In this document: one piece after another, positions 44,207 to 51,986 of the stretch | Layout of the letters: the number at the start of each line of letters is the position of its first letter | Numbering within the stretch: the first letter of the stretch is position 1 | From: Ignavibacterium sp. | GTDB lineage: Bacteria; Bacteroidota; Ignavibacteria; Ignavibacteriales; Ignavibacteriaceae | NCBI GenBank assembly: GCA_025056745.1 | Contig: JANWVQ010000011.1 | Span: 1 to 51,986 of the forward strand | Direction of reading: 5' to 3' | Length of the DNA stretch: 51,986 bases | Notes under the pieces: generated by a model | The model's database searches: none | What the model was told of the DNA's origin: nothing | Seen by the model: the letters and a program-made list of their open reading frames with translations, nothing else | Translations under genes and position numbers: made by a program

Positions 44207-44241
44207 ACTGTTGGTCGGAGGTTCGACTCCTCTCCGGGGTA
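44168..44241 (+). tRNA. tRNA-Arg (anticodon CCT)
   Basis: 74 bases. The acceptor strand GCCCCGG pairs with CCGGGGT (one G-T at the end) and the discriminator is A. The D arm is GCTC...GAGC. The anticodon arm GCAGT-TTCCTAA-ACTGT places CCT at positions 34-36, reading AGG for arginine. The T arm is GGAGG-TTCGACT-CCTCT. The 3' CCA is not encoded. It overlaps the end of the GIY-YIG reading frame. The gap upstream is that gene, so its nearest promoter is at 43814. Confidence 0.96.
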
Positions 44242-44262
44242 CAATTAATCAGATCATTACAG

Positions 44263-45867
44263 ATGAATATTTTGAACAATAATTATCAAACAACTTCTGA
44301 AATTATTCACAAAATCGATAAAAAAGTATTTGAGACATATCCCTATGAAAATATATTAAAGCAACTCGAATGTCTTTTTAATGGCTCATACTTTTTAGAA
44401 CTTCAACGACCTGCAACTGTTGGTGATGGAATAATCAGAATTGATGAATCACAAGAAAATTTACTTTATGAGGTTTTTGAAAAAGCTAAATCAGTTGGTA
44501 GAGTTTCTAAATTTATTCCTGCCTCTGGTGCTGCAACAAGAATGTTTTCTAAAATTCATTCAGCAATAAATGAACTCGAAGACTCAGATTTTCAAACCAT
44601 ATTGAAATTATCTGAAAAAAATAGAACTGCACACTTTGCAAAAACTATATTAGAAAATATAAAACTATTTGCCTTTTGGGATGATTTGTGTTTAGTAGCA
44701 GGATTGACTGAAAATCAATTTGATTATTTACTATCAAGTAAGCCAACAGAAATTCTTAAGTTTATTATAAACTCTGATGGACTTAATTATGATAATAAAC
44801 CAAAGGCATTAATTAAATTTCATAAATATGAAAATCACTCAAGAACAGCATTTATTGAACATTTGTATGAATCCACCTTTTATCAAGATGATACTTCAAA
44901 AATTATTTCAATTCATTTTACAATTTCAGAAAATCATTTTGATCTATTCAAAGAGGAAGAAAAAAATATTCAAAACTTCGATTTGTTGAAAAATTACGTT
45001 TTTAACTTATCCTATTCATTTCAAAAGAAGTCAACTGATTCAATAACACTTACAATTGATAATGAATTATTTTTAGATTCAGATGGACAACCCATTTTTA
45101 GACCAGCTGGACACGGTGCTTTACTTGAGAATCTCAACGACTTAAAAGCTGATATCATTTTTATAAAAAATGTAGATAACGTATGTGTTGATAGATTAAA
45201 ACCAATTACTGTTAAGTATAAAAAATTACTCGCAGGATTTTTACTTTTAATTCAAAGACAAGTTTTTGAATATCTTTCGATACTTGAAAAAAAATCTGAT
45301 GATGAGCAATTACGAAATCAAATTATAAATTTTTCAGACAAAATTCTTAACATCAAAAAGCCAAATGGTTATTTCAATTGGGATACTGAAAAACAAAGAA
45401 AATTTTTATTCGACAAATTAAATAGACCAATTAGAGTTTGCGGAGTTGTTAAAAATGAAGGTGAGCCGGGTGGTGCGCCTTTTTGGGTAAGGAATCAAAA
45501 TGGAGAATTGAATTTACAAATTGTAGAACAATCTCAAGTTAATCTTCTCGATGAAACTCAAAGATTAATTTTCAACAATTCCACTCATTTCAATCCTGTT
45601 GATATTGTTGCAGGACTTAGAGATTACAAAGGGAAAAATTTTGATTTGATGAAATTCAGAGATGAAAATTCATATATGATAGTTAATAAAACAATTGGAA
45701 ATGTTAAAATAAAATCTCTTGAATTACCAGGTTTATGGAATGGAGGGATGTCAGATTGGATATCAATTTTTGTTGAAGTCCCCTCCGAAACTTTTAATCC
45801 AGTTAAAGAGGTAACAGACCTTTTAAGACAAGGTCATATCGAAAAAATTGATGAAGGTTTTATATGA
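44263..45867 (+). CDS. DUF4301 family protein
   Basis: 534 residues. LQRPATVGDGIIRIDESQ, KFIPASGAATRMFSKI, FRPAGHGALLENLNDL, DIIFIKNVDNV and RVCGVVKNEGEPGGAPFWV match the DUF4301 family of Bacteroidota and relatives. The PASGAATRMF and PAGHGALLEN segments look like nucleotide-sugar-pyrophosphorylase-type loops, so a nucleotidyltransferase-like fold is conceivable; no function is established. It starts 21 bases after the tRNA end and overlaps the peptidase gene by 4 bases (ATGA), indicating coupled translation. Confidence 0.85.
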   Translation: MNILNNNYQTTSEIIHKIDKKVFETYPYENILKQLECLFNGSYFLELQRPATVGDGIIRIDESQENLLYEVFEKAKSVGRVSKFIPASGAATRMFSKIHSAINELEDSDFQTILKLSEKNRTAHFAKTILENIKLFAFWDDLCLVAGLTENQFDYLLSSKPTEILKFIINSDGLNYDNKPKALIKFHKYENHSRTAFIEHLYESTFYQDDTSKIISIHFTISENHFDLFKEEEKNIQNFDLLKNYVFNLSYSFQKKSTDSITLTIDNELFLDSDGQPIFRPAGHGALLENLNDLKADIIFIKNVDNVCVDRLKPITVKYKKLLAGFLLLIQRQVFEYLSILEKKSDDEQLRNQIINFSDKILNIKKPNGYFNWDTEKQRKFLFDKLNRPIRVCGVVKNEGEPGGAPFWVRNQNGELNLQIVEQSQVNLLDETQRLIFNNSTHFNPVDIVAGLRDYKGKNFDLMKFRDENSYMIVNKTIGNVKIKSLELPGLWNGGMSDWISIFVEVPSETFNPVKEVTDLLRQGHIEKIDEGFI

Positions 45868-47471
45868 AAAAATTTTTTCTTTCTCTCTCTTTAGTTTTTC
45901 TTCTCTCCAGTACAATTTTACCTCAACATCTTCAAACAAAAAATGAAGTAAAACCAGATTGGGAAGGCCTTTATCCTGATGGCTGTACTACAGTCGCAGT
46001 TGGAAAGCTCGCAAGTTATGATGGAAGTGTAATGACATCTCATACGGATGATAGTCATCGTACAAGAAGTGAGTTCGATATTGTCCCTGCGAAAGTTCAC
46101 CCTCCAAATTCAAAAATGAAATTATATAAAAGAGTTGTTGATAACTCTAAAAAGATGCCTGCATATAAATTTGTTGAAACTGGAGAAATTCCTCAAGTAG
46201 AGAAAACCTTTGGATACATCAACACTGCATATCCCTGCATTAACACAGAGCAATTAGCAATTGGTGAATCGACTTTCGGAGGCAGAAAAGAATTAAAATC
46301 AGATAAAGGACTTATAGATTGCACTCAACTTGTTACTTTGATGGTTGAAAGATGCTCAACAGCAAGAGATGCAATAAAAATGGCTGGAGAATTATTAGAA
46401 AAATATGGTTGGAACGATGATGGTGAATGCCTTTCGATAGCAGATCCAAATGAAGTTTGGATGTTTGAAGTGGTTGGGCCTGGTAAAGATAAAATCGGTG
46501 CTGTATGGGTTGCTCAAAGAGTACCAGATGATCACGTTAGCGTTAATGCGAATGCAAGTAGAATAAGACAAATTGATACAACTGATTCTGAAAATTTTAT
46601 GTTTTCAAAAAACGTTTTTCAAGTGGCGATTGATAATGGCTGGTGGAATCCTAAAAATGGACCTTTTGAGTTTTGCTATGCTTATGCCGATAGAAATTCT
46701 CTCGCAGCCAGAAGAAGAGAATGGCGAGTCTTTGATCTAGTTGCTCCTTCATTAAAATTAGATCCAAATTCAGAGAACTATCCTTTTTCAGTCAAACCAG
46801 ATGATAAAATAACTTTAGAGAAGATGGTGGAAATTTTTTCTGATTATTATGAAGGAACTGATTTTGATATGACTAAAAATTTGACTGTAACTGACGACAG
46901 TGGTAAAACAATAATCTCTCCATTAGCAAATCCTCAAATGCCTTATGATATGAATAAACTTTTCAAAATAAACGGCGGCTGGGGCTGGAGAGGTGAAAGA
47001 ACTATTGCTCGTTGGTATACAATGTATGCAACTATAATTCAATGCAGGAGCTGGCTTCCAAAAGAAATTGGTGGACTAGTCTGGCTCGCCTGGGATAATG
47101 TTGCTACTTCAATCTATACCCCACATTACTGTTCAATAACTAAAGTACCAGAGACAAGTTCAACTCCAGGGCGTGAAAATGGATTTACGAGAAAATCAGC
47201 TTGGTGGGCTTTTAATGCAATGAGTTCTCTGGCTCATCAACGTTGGGGCGATATGAGAAAAGATGTTCGCTCTGTCTGGGATCCTTGGCAAAAGGAATTA
47301 TTCGTGAATCAAAAATCTATCGAATCAAAAGCTTTAGATTTATATAAGAAAGATAAAAATCTTGCCATCGAATATTTAACCAATTATTGTTTTGATTGGC
47401 AAGTTAAAGTAGTTGATCGCTGCTGGAAACTTTTTGAGGAACTATTAACAAAATATGACGAGCTTTATTAA
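45864..47471 (+). CDS. C69 family dipeptidase (exported)
   Basis: 535 residues. A signal peptide (MKKFFLSLSLVFLLSSTILPQ) precedes the mature protein. YPDGCTTVAVGKLASYDGSVM contains the N-terminal-nucleophile Cys of the C69 (PepD-like) dipeptidases. STFGGRKEL, WMFEVVGPGKDKIGAVW, NANASRIRQID, GGWGWRGERTIARWYTMYA and NGFTRKSAWWAFNAMSS are further family segments. In the usual reading, the propeptide up to the Cys is removed to expose it. It hydrolyses a range of dipeptides. An export signal puts it in the periplasm or beyond. Confidence 0.93.
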   Translation: MKKFFLSLSLVFLLSSTILPQHLQTKNEVKPDWEGLYPDGCTTVAVGKLASYDGSVMTSHTDDSHRTRSEFDIVPAKVHPPNSKMKLYKRVVDNSKKMPAYKFVETGEIPQVEKTFGYINTAYPCINTEQLAIGESTFGGRKELKSDKGLIDCTQLVTLMVERCSTARDAIKMAGELLEKYGWNDDGECLSIADPNEVWMFEVVGPGKDKIGAVWVAQRVPDDHVSVNANASRIRQIDTTDSENFMFSKNVFQVAIDNGWWNPKNGPFEFCYAYADRNSLAARRREWRVFDLVAPSLKLDPNSENYPFSVKPDDKITLEKMVEIFSDYYEGTDFDMTKNLTVTDDSGKTIISPLANPQMPYDMNKLFKINGGWGWRGERTIARWYTMYATIIQCRSWLPKEIGGLVWLAWDNVATSIYTPHYCSITKVPETSSTPGRENGFTRKSAWWAFNAMSSLAHQRWGDMRKDVRSVWDPWQKELFVNQKSIESKALDLYKKDKNLAIEYLTNYCFDWQVKVVDRCWKLFEELLTKYDELY

Positions 47472-47512
47472 AAGAAAATTTTTAGTTACACTAAAAAGTA
47501 TGAGGTGTGACT

Positions 47513-50500
47513 ATGCTTGCTAGCATTTATTTCATTTCACTTACCAGTATATCAATTTTAAGTATTTATCTACTCGATAAATTTAATATTAATGAAAAAT
47601 TCAAACCTTTTGCCGAGGGACTAATCTTTGGTTTGATCGGTGTTATTGGTATGAATATTCATTATACTTTCATAGAGCCAACAGCATTATTTCCAAAAAT
47701 AAATATCTTTTTAAGTCACGCTTTTTTAGTATCAATCTCTTTTTTCCTTTTCGGATTAAAATCCGGTTTGATAACCCTATTAATGTTATTCACAGCACGA
47801 ATTTTTTTAACAAATGAATTTTTAATACCATCACTTTTTTTACTCGTTTTGTCATCATTAAATGCTTACATTTTTAATAAAAAATACTATTCAGAAATTC
47901 AAGAGTATGTATCACTAAAGAAAGTTATTCTATTTCTGATGTCCCAAGTTTCTATATATGTTTTAGTTTTTTTCTTGGGACCAGTGAGTGAATTTTACGA
48001 CAAATTATATCAAATGTTGATTTTTTTGATTTTAATTTCCTCTTTCGTGACTGGTGTAATAATCCTTTCTATTTCTAGGTCTCGAATTCAAAGTAATCTA
48101 ATTCTAAAATTAAAATATGGTGATGCAGTTTTCACAAATTTAATTTATAATCTGAGTGAAGCTCTTATCATAGTTGATGAGAAGTGTAGAATTCTAAGAA
48201 TAAATAATCTTGCTGAAAAACTTCTAGGTATTAATTCTAAAGAAGTTGAAAATAAGAATTTATTTCAAATATGTTTGATAAAAGATGAAAATAAATCTGC
48301 CGAATTCAGATCTAAAATTACCAATTTTAATGAATACGATGTTCTAAACTATTACGATATTGAAATTATTTCTAAAAATGGCGAGGAGATTTCAGTTGAT
48401 TGTAAAGTATCTACTTTTTATGAAAAAAGTAATAAACAAAAAGTAATTGTAATTCTTTTTAGAGATATAAGAGAATTAAAAAAGTCAAAGAGAATACTCG
48501 AAGAATCTGAAAAAAGATTCCGACAATTTATAGATTTTTCTCTAGAGGGGATTTACAGATACGAAATAACAAAACCTGTTGATATAACTTTGCCACCCGC
48601 TGAACAGGTTAAAATGTTCTTTGAATATGGATACTTAGCTGAATGTAATGATGTTTTTGCAAGAATGTATGGTTATCAATCTAAGAATGACTTAATAGGA
48701 ATTCCACTTACTGCAACCTTAATTCCTGATGATGAAAATAATGTAGAGTATCTTAAAAATTTTATTATTAATAATTACAGAATTTCAAATGCCGAATCGG
48801 TAGAAAAGGATAAAGCTGGTAATGTTAAATATTTCGTTAATAGCTTGTATGGTATCATAGAAAATGGATTTATTGTTGGTGCATGGGGAATCCAGATTGA
48901 TGTCACCGAAGATAAACTAACTACAAAACAAATAAGAGACAATAATAGATTATTACTTTCAATTCTAAATGCTCCACGGGGAATTATAATCTTCTCTCTT
49001 GATAGAAACTATTGTTATACAGCTTTTTCAATCTCACATAAACAAACTATGAAAAAAATATGGGGCGTTGATATCGAAATAGGTATGAATATGCTCGATG
49101 CAATTAAATCTGAAAATGATAGGATTAAAGCTAAAAATAATTTTGATACAGCATTGAATGGTGAGTACTTAAACTTAGTTGAAGAATATGGCGATGAAAA
49201 TCTTCAGCGTTCATATTGGTTAGATAATTACTCACCAATTTATGATGGTTCTGAAATTATTGGTGTTGCAGTTTATGTTACAGACATTAGTCTTCAAAAA
49301 GAATTCGAAGAAGAACTGAAAAAGAAAAATCTTTTGCTTAATACATTAATAAACACTTTACCAGATTCAATTTACGTCAAAGATAAAGATTTAAAGAAAA
49401 TCCTTACTAATAAAACAGATCTACTTTGGATGGGCTATAAAGATGAAAAAGAAGTCTTAGGTAAACGTGATGATGAAATTTTCGGAGAAGAATTTGCAAA
49501 AGCAGCAATAGAGGACGATTTGAAAGTTATTCAAGGAAATCCAATTATAAATCGTGAGGAGAAAATTATTACAAAAGATAATAGGGTTATTTACATTTCA
49601 ACCACAAAAGTTCCTATGTATAGCGACGAAGGAGAAATAATTGGACTCGTTGGTGTAGGTAGAGATATAACAGAATTAAAAAATTATATGAATCAACTTG
49701 AAGAGAGTCAGCAGAAATTAAAAATATTATTTAATCAATCATTTCAGTTCGTTGGCCTACTTGATTCTAAAGGTATCTTGCTTGAAGCAAATAAAACAGC
49801 TTGTGATTTCATTGGTGTTAATGAAAATGAGGTCAAAAATAAACCTTTTGTCGACACTCCTTGGTGGAATCATTCAGAGGAAGAGCGAAAGAAATTGATA
49901 AATGCCATAAAATTTGCTTCTAATGGGAATTTTTATCGAATGGAAACAACTCATCCAAATAAAAATAATGAAATAAGAATTGTAGATTTTTCATTAAACC
50001 CAATCTTTGACTCGCAAGGTAAAGTAATTTATTTAATAGCTGAAGGTAGAGATATAACTGATATAAAAAAACTAGAATTAAAATTAGAAGAAAGTGAAGA
50101 GAAGTATAAAATCTTAGTTGAAGCATCAATGGACGCTATTTCAATCATAAACCCAAATGGAGTAATCCTATTTTCAAATGAAAAACACAAAGAGTTATTT
50201 AAATATTTCGAAGTAGAACAAAATCAACATAATTATTTAGATTTCATTCATAAAGATGATACTTCAAAGTTTGATAATTTAATAAAATCGGCTTTTGAAT
50301 TAGGTTCTGTAACTTTTTCTTCTTTGAAATTTATGAAAAACAAAAATGATTTCTTCTGGGCTGAGATAAATTTGAAGAAATTTAAAGACATCGAACAACA
50401 TGACTTATGTATATGTGTTATAAGAGATATTACTTATAGGAAAAATATTGAAGATGAAATGAAAAAGAGAGTTTATGAACTTGAGAGAATTAATAAAATG

Positions 50501-50605
50501 ATGGTCGGTCGCGAAATGAAAATGGTTGAACTGAAAAAAGAAATAAATTCATTATTAAAACAATTAGGAAAACCACCTAAATTTACTGAAGACGATTTAA
50601 TATAA
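47513..50605 (+). CDS. Membrane multi-PAS protein without kinase domain
   Basis: 1030 residues. I start at the ATG (47513), which has GAGGTG upstream, over a GTG at 47507. The first ~195 residues hold 5-6 membrane helices resembling a 5TM sensor module. About six PAS/PAC domains follow (around 203-325, 335-470, 480-605, 605-735, 735-865 and 865-985), for example EALIIVDEKCRILRINNLAEKLLG and DAISIINPNGVILFSNEKHKELF. It ends with a short coiled coil, ELERINKMMVGREMKMVELKKEI, the linker that in other proteins leads into a histidine kinase, but the stop comes directly afterwards. No HisKA, HATPase, GGDEF or methyl-accepting domain is present. It probably works through a partner. Confidence 0.88.
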   Translation: MLASIYFISLTSISILSIYLLDKFNINEKFKPFAEGLIFGLIGVIGMNIHYTFIEPTALFPKINIFLSHAFLVSISFFLFGLKSGLITLLMLFTARIFLTNEFLIPSLFLLVLSSLNAYIFNKKYYSEIQEYVSLKKVILFLMSQVSIYVLVFFLGPVSEFYDKLYQMLIFLILISSFVTGVIILSISRSRIQSNLILKLKYGDAVFTNLIYNLSEALIIVDEKCRILRINNLAEKLLGINSKEVENKNLFQICLIKDENKSAEFRSKITNFNEYDVLNYYDIEIISKNGEEISVDCKVSTFYEKSNKQKVIVILFRDIRELKKSKRILEESEKRFRQFIDFSLEGIYRYEITKPVDITLPPAEQVKMFFEYGYLAECNDVFARMYGYQSKNDLIGIPLTATLIPDDENNVEYLKNFIINNYRISNAESVEKDKAGNVKYFVNSLYGIIENGFIVGAWGIQIDVTEDKLTTKQIRDNNRLLLSILNAPRGIIIFSLDRNYCYTAFSISHKQTMKKIWGVDIEIGMNMLDAIKSENDRIKAKNNFDTALNGEYLNLVEEYGDENLQRSYWLDNYSPIYDGSEIIGVAVYVTDISLQKEFEEELKKKNLLLNTLINTLPDSIYVKDKDLKKILTNKTDLLWMGYKDEKEVLGKRDDEIFGEEFAKAAIEDDLKVIQGNPIINREEKIITKDNRVIYISTTKVPMYSDEGEIIGLVGVGRDITELKNYMNQLEESQQKLKILFNQSFQFVGLLDSKGILLEANKTACDFIGVNENEVKNKPFVDTPWWNHSEEERKKLINAIKFASNGNFYRMETTHPNKNNEIRIVDFSLNPIFDSQGKVIYLIAEGRDITDIKKLELKLEESEEKYKILVEASMDAISIINPNGVILFSNEKHKELFKYFEVEQNQHNYLDFIHKDDTSKFDNLIKSAFELGSVTFSSLKFMKNKNDFFWAEINLKKFKDIEQHDLCICVIRDITYRKNIEDEMKKRVYELERINKMMVGREMKMVELKKEINSLLKQLGKPPKFTEDDLI

Positions 50606-50617
50606 TTTGAATTATTT

Positions 50618-51406
50618 CTAAAAATAACTCTGTATTACATCTGCTAATCTTTGGCAACTTACTTTAAGAGATAAAACATCATCTATATTTTTAGGTAAAT
50701 TACTTTTGTCTTGACTTAAGAAAAGTAAATTAGAGTCCTCTTCAACAAGATATATAAGTTTTGTATTTGGGGATGCTTCTTTCACTTTCTCAATAATCAA
50801 ATTATTGACAACATCAGTAAAAACACTTTCCAAAATCACAACTTTATGTAGTTTTTGAAGGAAAAGGTTAAAAGCTTTGTTAGGTAAATTACTAAAATCG
50901 GCAAAATCGATTTTATTTTTTATTAATTCTACTGAAGCCTCATAAAGAAATTTATTCGTGCCAATGAACAATATTGCATTTGAAATAGTCTGTGAGCCTT
51001 GAATCTCTTTTTTCTCTCTTGCATTTTTCAGGACTTTGACAACTCTTTCGTGAATGATTTGTGGAGATACAGGTTTTAAAATATAATCATCTACTTTAAG
51101 ACTAAAAATATCTTTGATAATTTCAGGATCATTTAAAGCTGAAAGAACTATAATTGGAATGTTTTTGAATTTTTCATCTGCTTTTAACAAAGTGATAAGA
51201 TCTTTACCTGTCATTATAGGCATCATATAATCTACAATAATTATATCTGGAATTTCCTGTTCAAGATGAGAAAGAGCATCTTTTGCACTATTAGCTTCTT
51301 TTACATCCATTTGCATTCTTTTAATTAAAACCCGTGCAACAACTTTTGTGATTGTCGGGTCATCATCAATAACAAGAGCTTTGAGTTGTTTTTGTTCACC
51401 AAGCAT
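50618..51406 (-). CDS. Response regulator with C-terminal pseudo-receiver
   Basis: 262 residues. The N-terminal receiver is complete: LVIDDDP (Asp14-16), phosphoacceptor Asp59 in IIIVDYMMPIMTG, a Ser in IIVLSAL and Lys111 in YILKPVSP. Residues ~140-262 form a second domain of similar predicted fold (NAILFIGTNKFLYEASVEL, VVILESVF, KLIYLVEED) whose acidic site is absent and in which Glu replaces the phosphoacceptor. No DNA-binding or enzymatic output is seen. It is convergent with the multi-PAS gene (12 bases between stops), so a functional link is plausible but unproved. Confidence 0.88.
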   Translation of the reverse strand: MLGEQKQLKALVIDDDPTITKVVARVLIKRMQMDVKEANSAKDALSHLEQEIPDIIIVDYMMPIMTGKDLITLLKADEKFKNIPIIVLSALNDPEIIKDIFSLKVDDYILKPVSPQIIHERVVKVLKNAREKKEIQGSQTISNAILFIGTNKFLYEASVELIKNKIDFADFSNLPNKAFNLFLQKLHKVVILESVFTDVVNNLIIEKVKEASPNTKLIYLVEEDSNLLFLSQDKSNLPKNIDDVLSLKVSCQRLADVIQSYF

Positions 51407-51535
51407 TATTATTCCACTGAAATTGGTTCAAAAATAGACAAAATTTATCATAGTTAAAAATTTAGCAGATTATTAGAACTATTCATCTTCAAATCTTTTT
51501 AAAGGATGAGTTGTTTTGTTAATAAATTTTGCTTG

Positions 51536-51973
51536 TCAATTTCTACAAGCACATTCGTGATTTCTTTGGATATAATCAATAGTAGTTTTGCAGATTTTTT
51601 CTAATACATCAATATTAAGGTCTTCCAATTTTTTGAAATAAATACAGGCTTTTCCCATTTTATATTTTCCGAGACTATCGAGAAGCTCTTTATTATCTTT
51701 TCCGGGGACAGTAACGTAAAGCGAGAATTCATTCTTTCTTGGTGAAAAGCCGATTAAAGGAGCATCGCCCTCGTGTCCACTCGCGTATTTGTAGTGATAA
51801 CTTCCAAAACCAATTATAGTCGGTCCCCACATTTTAGGTTCAAATCCTGACCATTTTTTCATTAACTCAATTAGTTTGAAACTGTCTTGTTTTTTCTTTT
51901 CATTATCAACAAATGAATTAATGAAGTTAAAAGGATTGACTTCTGTTTCTTTGGTTTTGTTTTTATTTGCCAT
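51536..51973 (-). CDS. DUF1801 (YdhG-like) domain protein
   Basis: 145 residues. EPKMWGPTIIGFGSYHYKYASGHEGDAPLIGFSPRKNEFSLYV and LLDSLGKYKMGKACIYFKKLEDLNIDVLEKI are characteristic of the DUF1801/PF08818 family, relatives of iron-binding-like small folds, whose function is unknown. It ends HECACRN, placing two Cys near the tail. It begins at 51973, close to the window edge, with AGAGATTATCAC upstream. The 129-base gap before the response regulator shows nothing definite. Confidence 0.88.
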   Translation of the reverse strand: MANKNKTKETEVNPFNFINSFVDNEKKKQDSFKLIELMKKWSGFEPKMWGPTIIGFGSYHYKYASGHEGDAPLIGFSPRKNEFSLYVTVPGKDNKELLDSLGKYKMGKACIYFKKLEDLNIDVLEKICKTTIDYIQRNHECACRN

Positions 51974-51986
51974 AGTGATAATCTCT

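Noticed and set aside
44094-44279. Minus-strand open frame across the tRNA, encoding a peptide with CTPERSRTSDQQFRK
   Set aside because: It is the antisense of tRNA-Arg plus the GIY-YIG end; such frames recur over tRNAs and are not genes.

Overview
The window is AT-rich (roughly 30% G+C by eye) and densely coded, with short gaps, start/stop overlaps and no rRNA, prophage, complete insertion sequence or CRISPR array. It looks like chromosome from the Ignavibacteria / Chlorobi-Bacteroidota side of the tree. The main clues are a secreted protein with the YQNYPNPFNPSTKI-type C-terminal sorting domain of type IX secretion, a second exported propeller protein with a YPNPF C-terminal module, several Bacteroidota/Chlorobi-type promoters (TTG / ~20 nt / TAnnTTTG), BshA (bacillithiol), a eukaryote-like tetrahydrobiopterin route as known from Chlorobium, and TPR-type or multi-PAS sensor kinases. 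Species cannot be named from this alone.

Layout. 1-264 is the start of ferrochelatase, cut by the window edge. 324-1708 carries a small lipoprotein and a ROK sugar kinase. 7938-1705 (minus) is one run: Crp/Fnr regulator, PHP phosphoesterase, lumazine synthase, exported beta-propeller protein, ABC-F ATPase. 8168-12087 (plus) has two small esterases followed by overlapping crtI-crtB (carotenoid). 12089-14638 (minus) is MgtE and a MenC-type enolase-superfamily enzyme. 14721-18217 (plus) has a cupin, a TylF-like methyltransferase, acyl-CoA dehydrogenase, an unknown basic protein and a secreted hydrolase-like protein, closed by a strong bidirectional terminator. 18261-21227 (minus) has YceI and a DUF255 thioredoxin-fold protein, separated by a gap holding relics of dispersed repeats. 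21346-28508 (plus) is a long run: SIMPL protein, cytochrome c, thioesterase, nadC, flippase, TPR histidine kinase, LuxR-type response regulator, lipoprotein. It ends in a 110-bp palindromic element that doubles as a terminator. 28708-34907 has dut, a type IX secreted possible heme protein, a phosphoesterase and a hybrid-like multi-PAS kinase.

37626-34997 (minus) is a compact run of two peroxiredoxins followed by 6-pyruvoyltetrahydropterin synthase, GTP cyclohydrolase I and a sepiapterin-reductase-like SDR, which is a complete candidate tetrahydrobiopterin pathway behind one candidate promoter. 41121-37722 (minus) has bshA, an unknown gene, an RsmB/RsmF-like RNA methyltransferase and an ArsC/Spx-like protein. 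41225-43763 (plus) has a PfkB kinase, an RmlD-type reductase and a NagD-type HAD phosphatase. 44263-50605 (plus) has a DUF4301 protein, a C69 dipeptidase and a 1030-residue membrane multi-PAS protein with no kinase domain, facing a response regulator with no output domain (51406-50618) and a DUF1801 protein.

The most unusual locus is 43814-44241. An intact tRNA-Arg(CCT) is preceded by a decayed copy of its own 5' half, up to the anticodon loop and including 10 bp of upstream flank. A small GIY-YIG nuclease gene sits exactly between the copies, and its reading frame ends inside the intact tRNA. The only recognisable promoter lies upstream of the decayed copy. This looks like a minimal nuclease-bearing element that entered the tRNA at the anticodon loop and rebuilt the 5' half.
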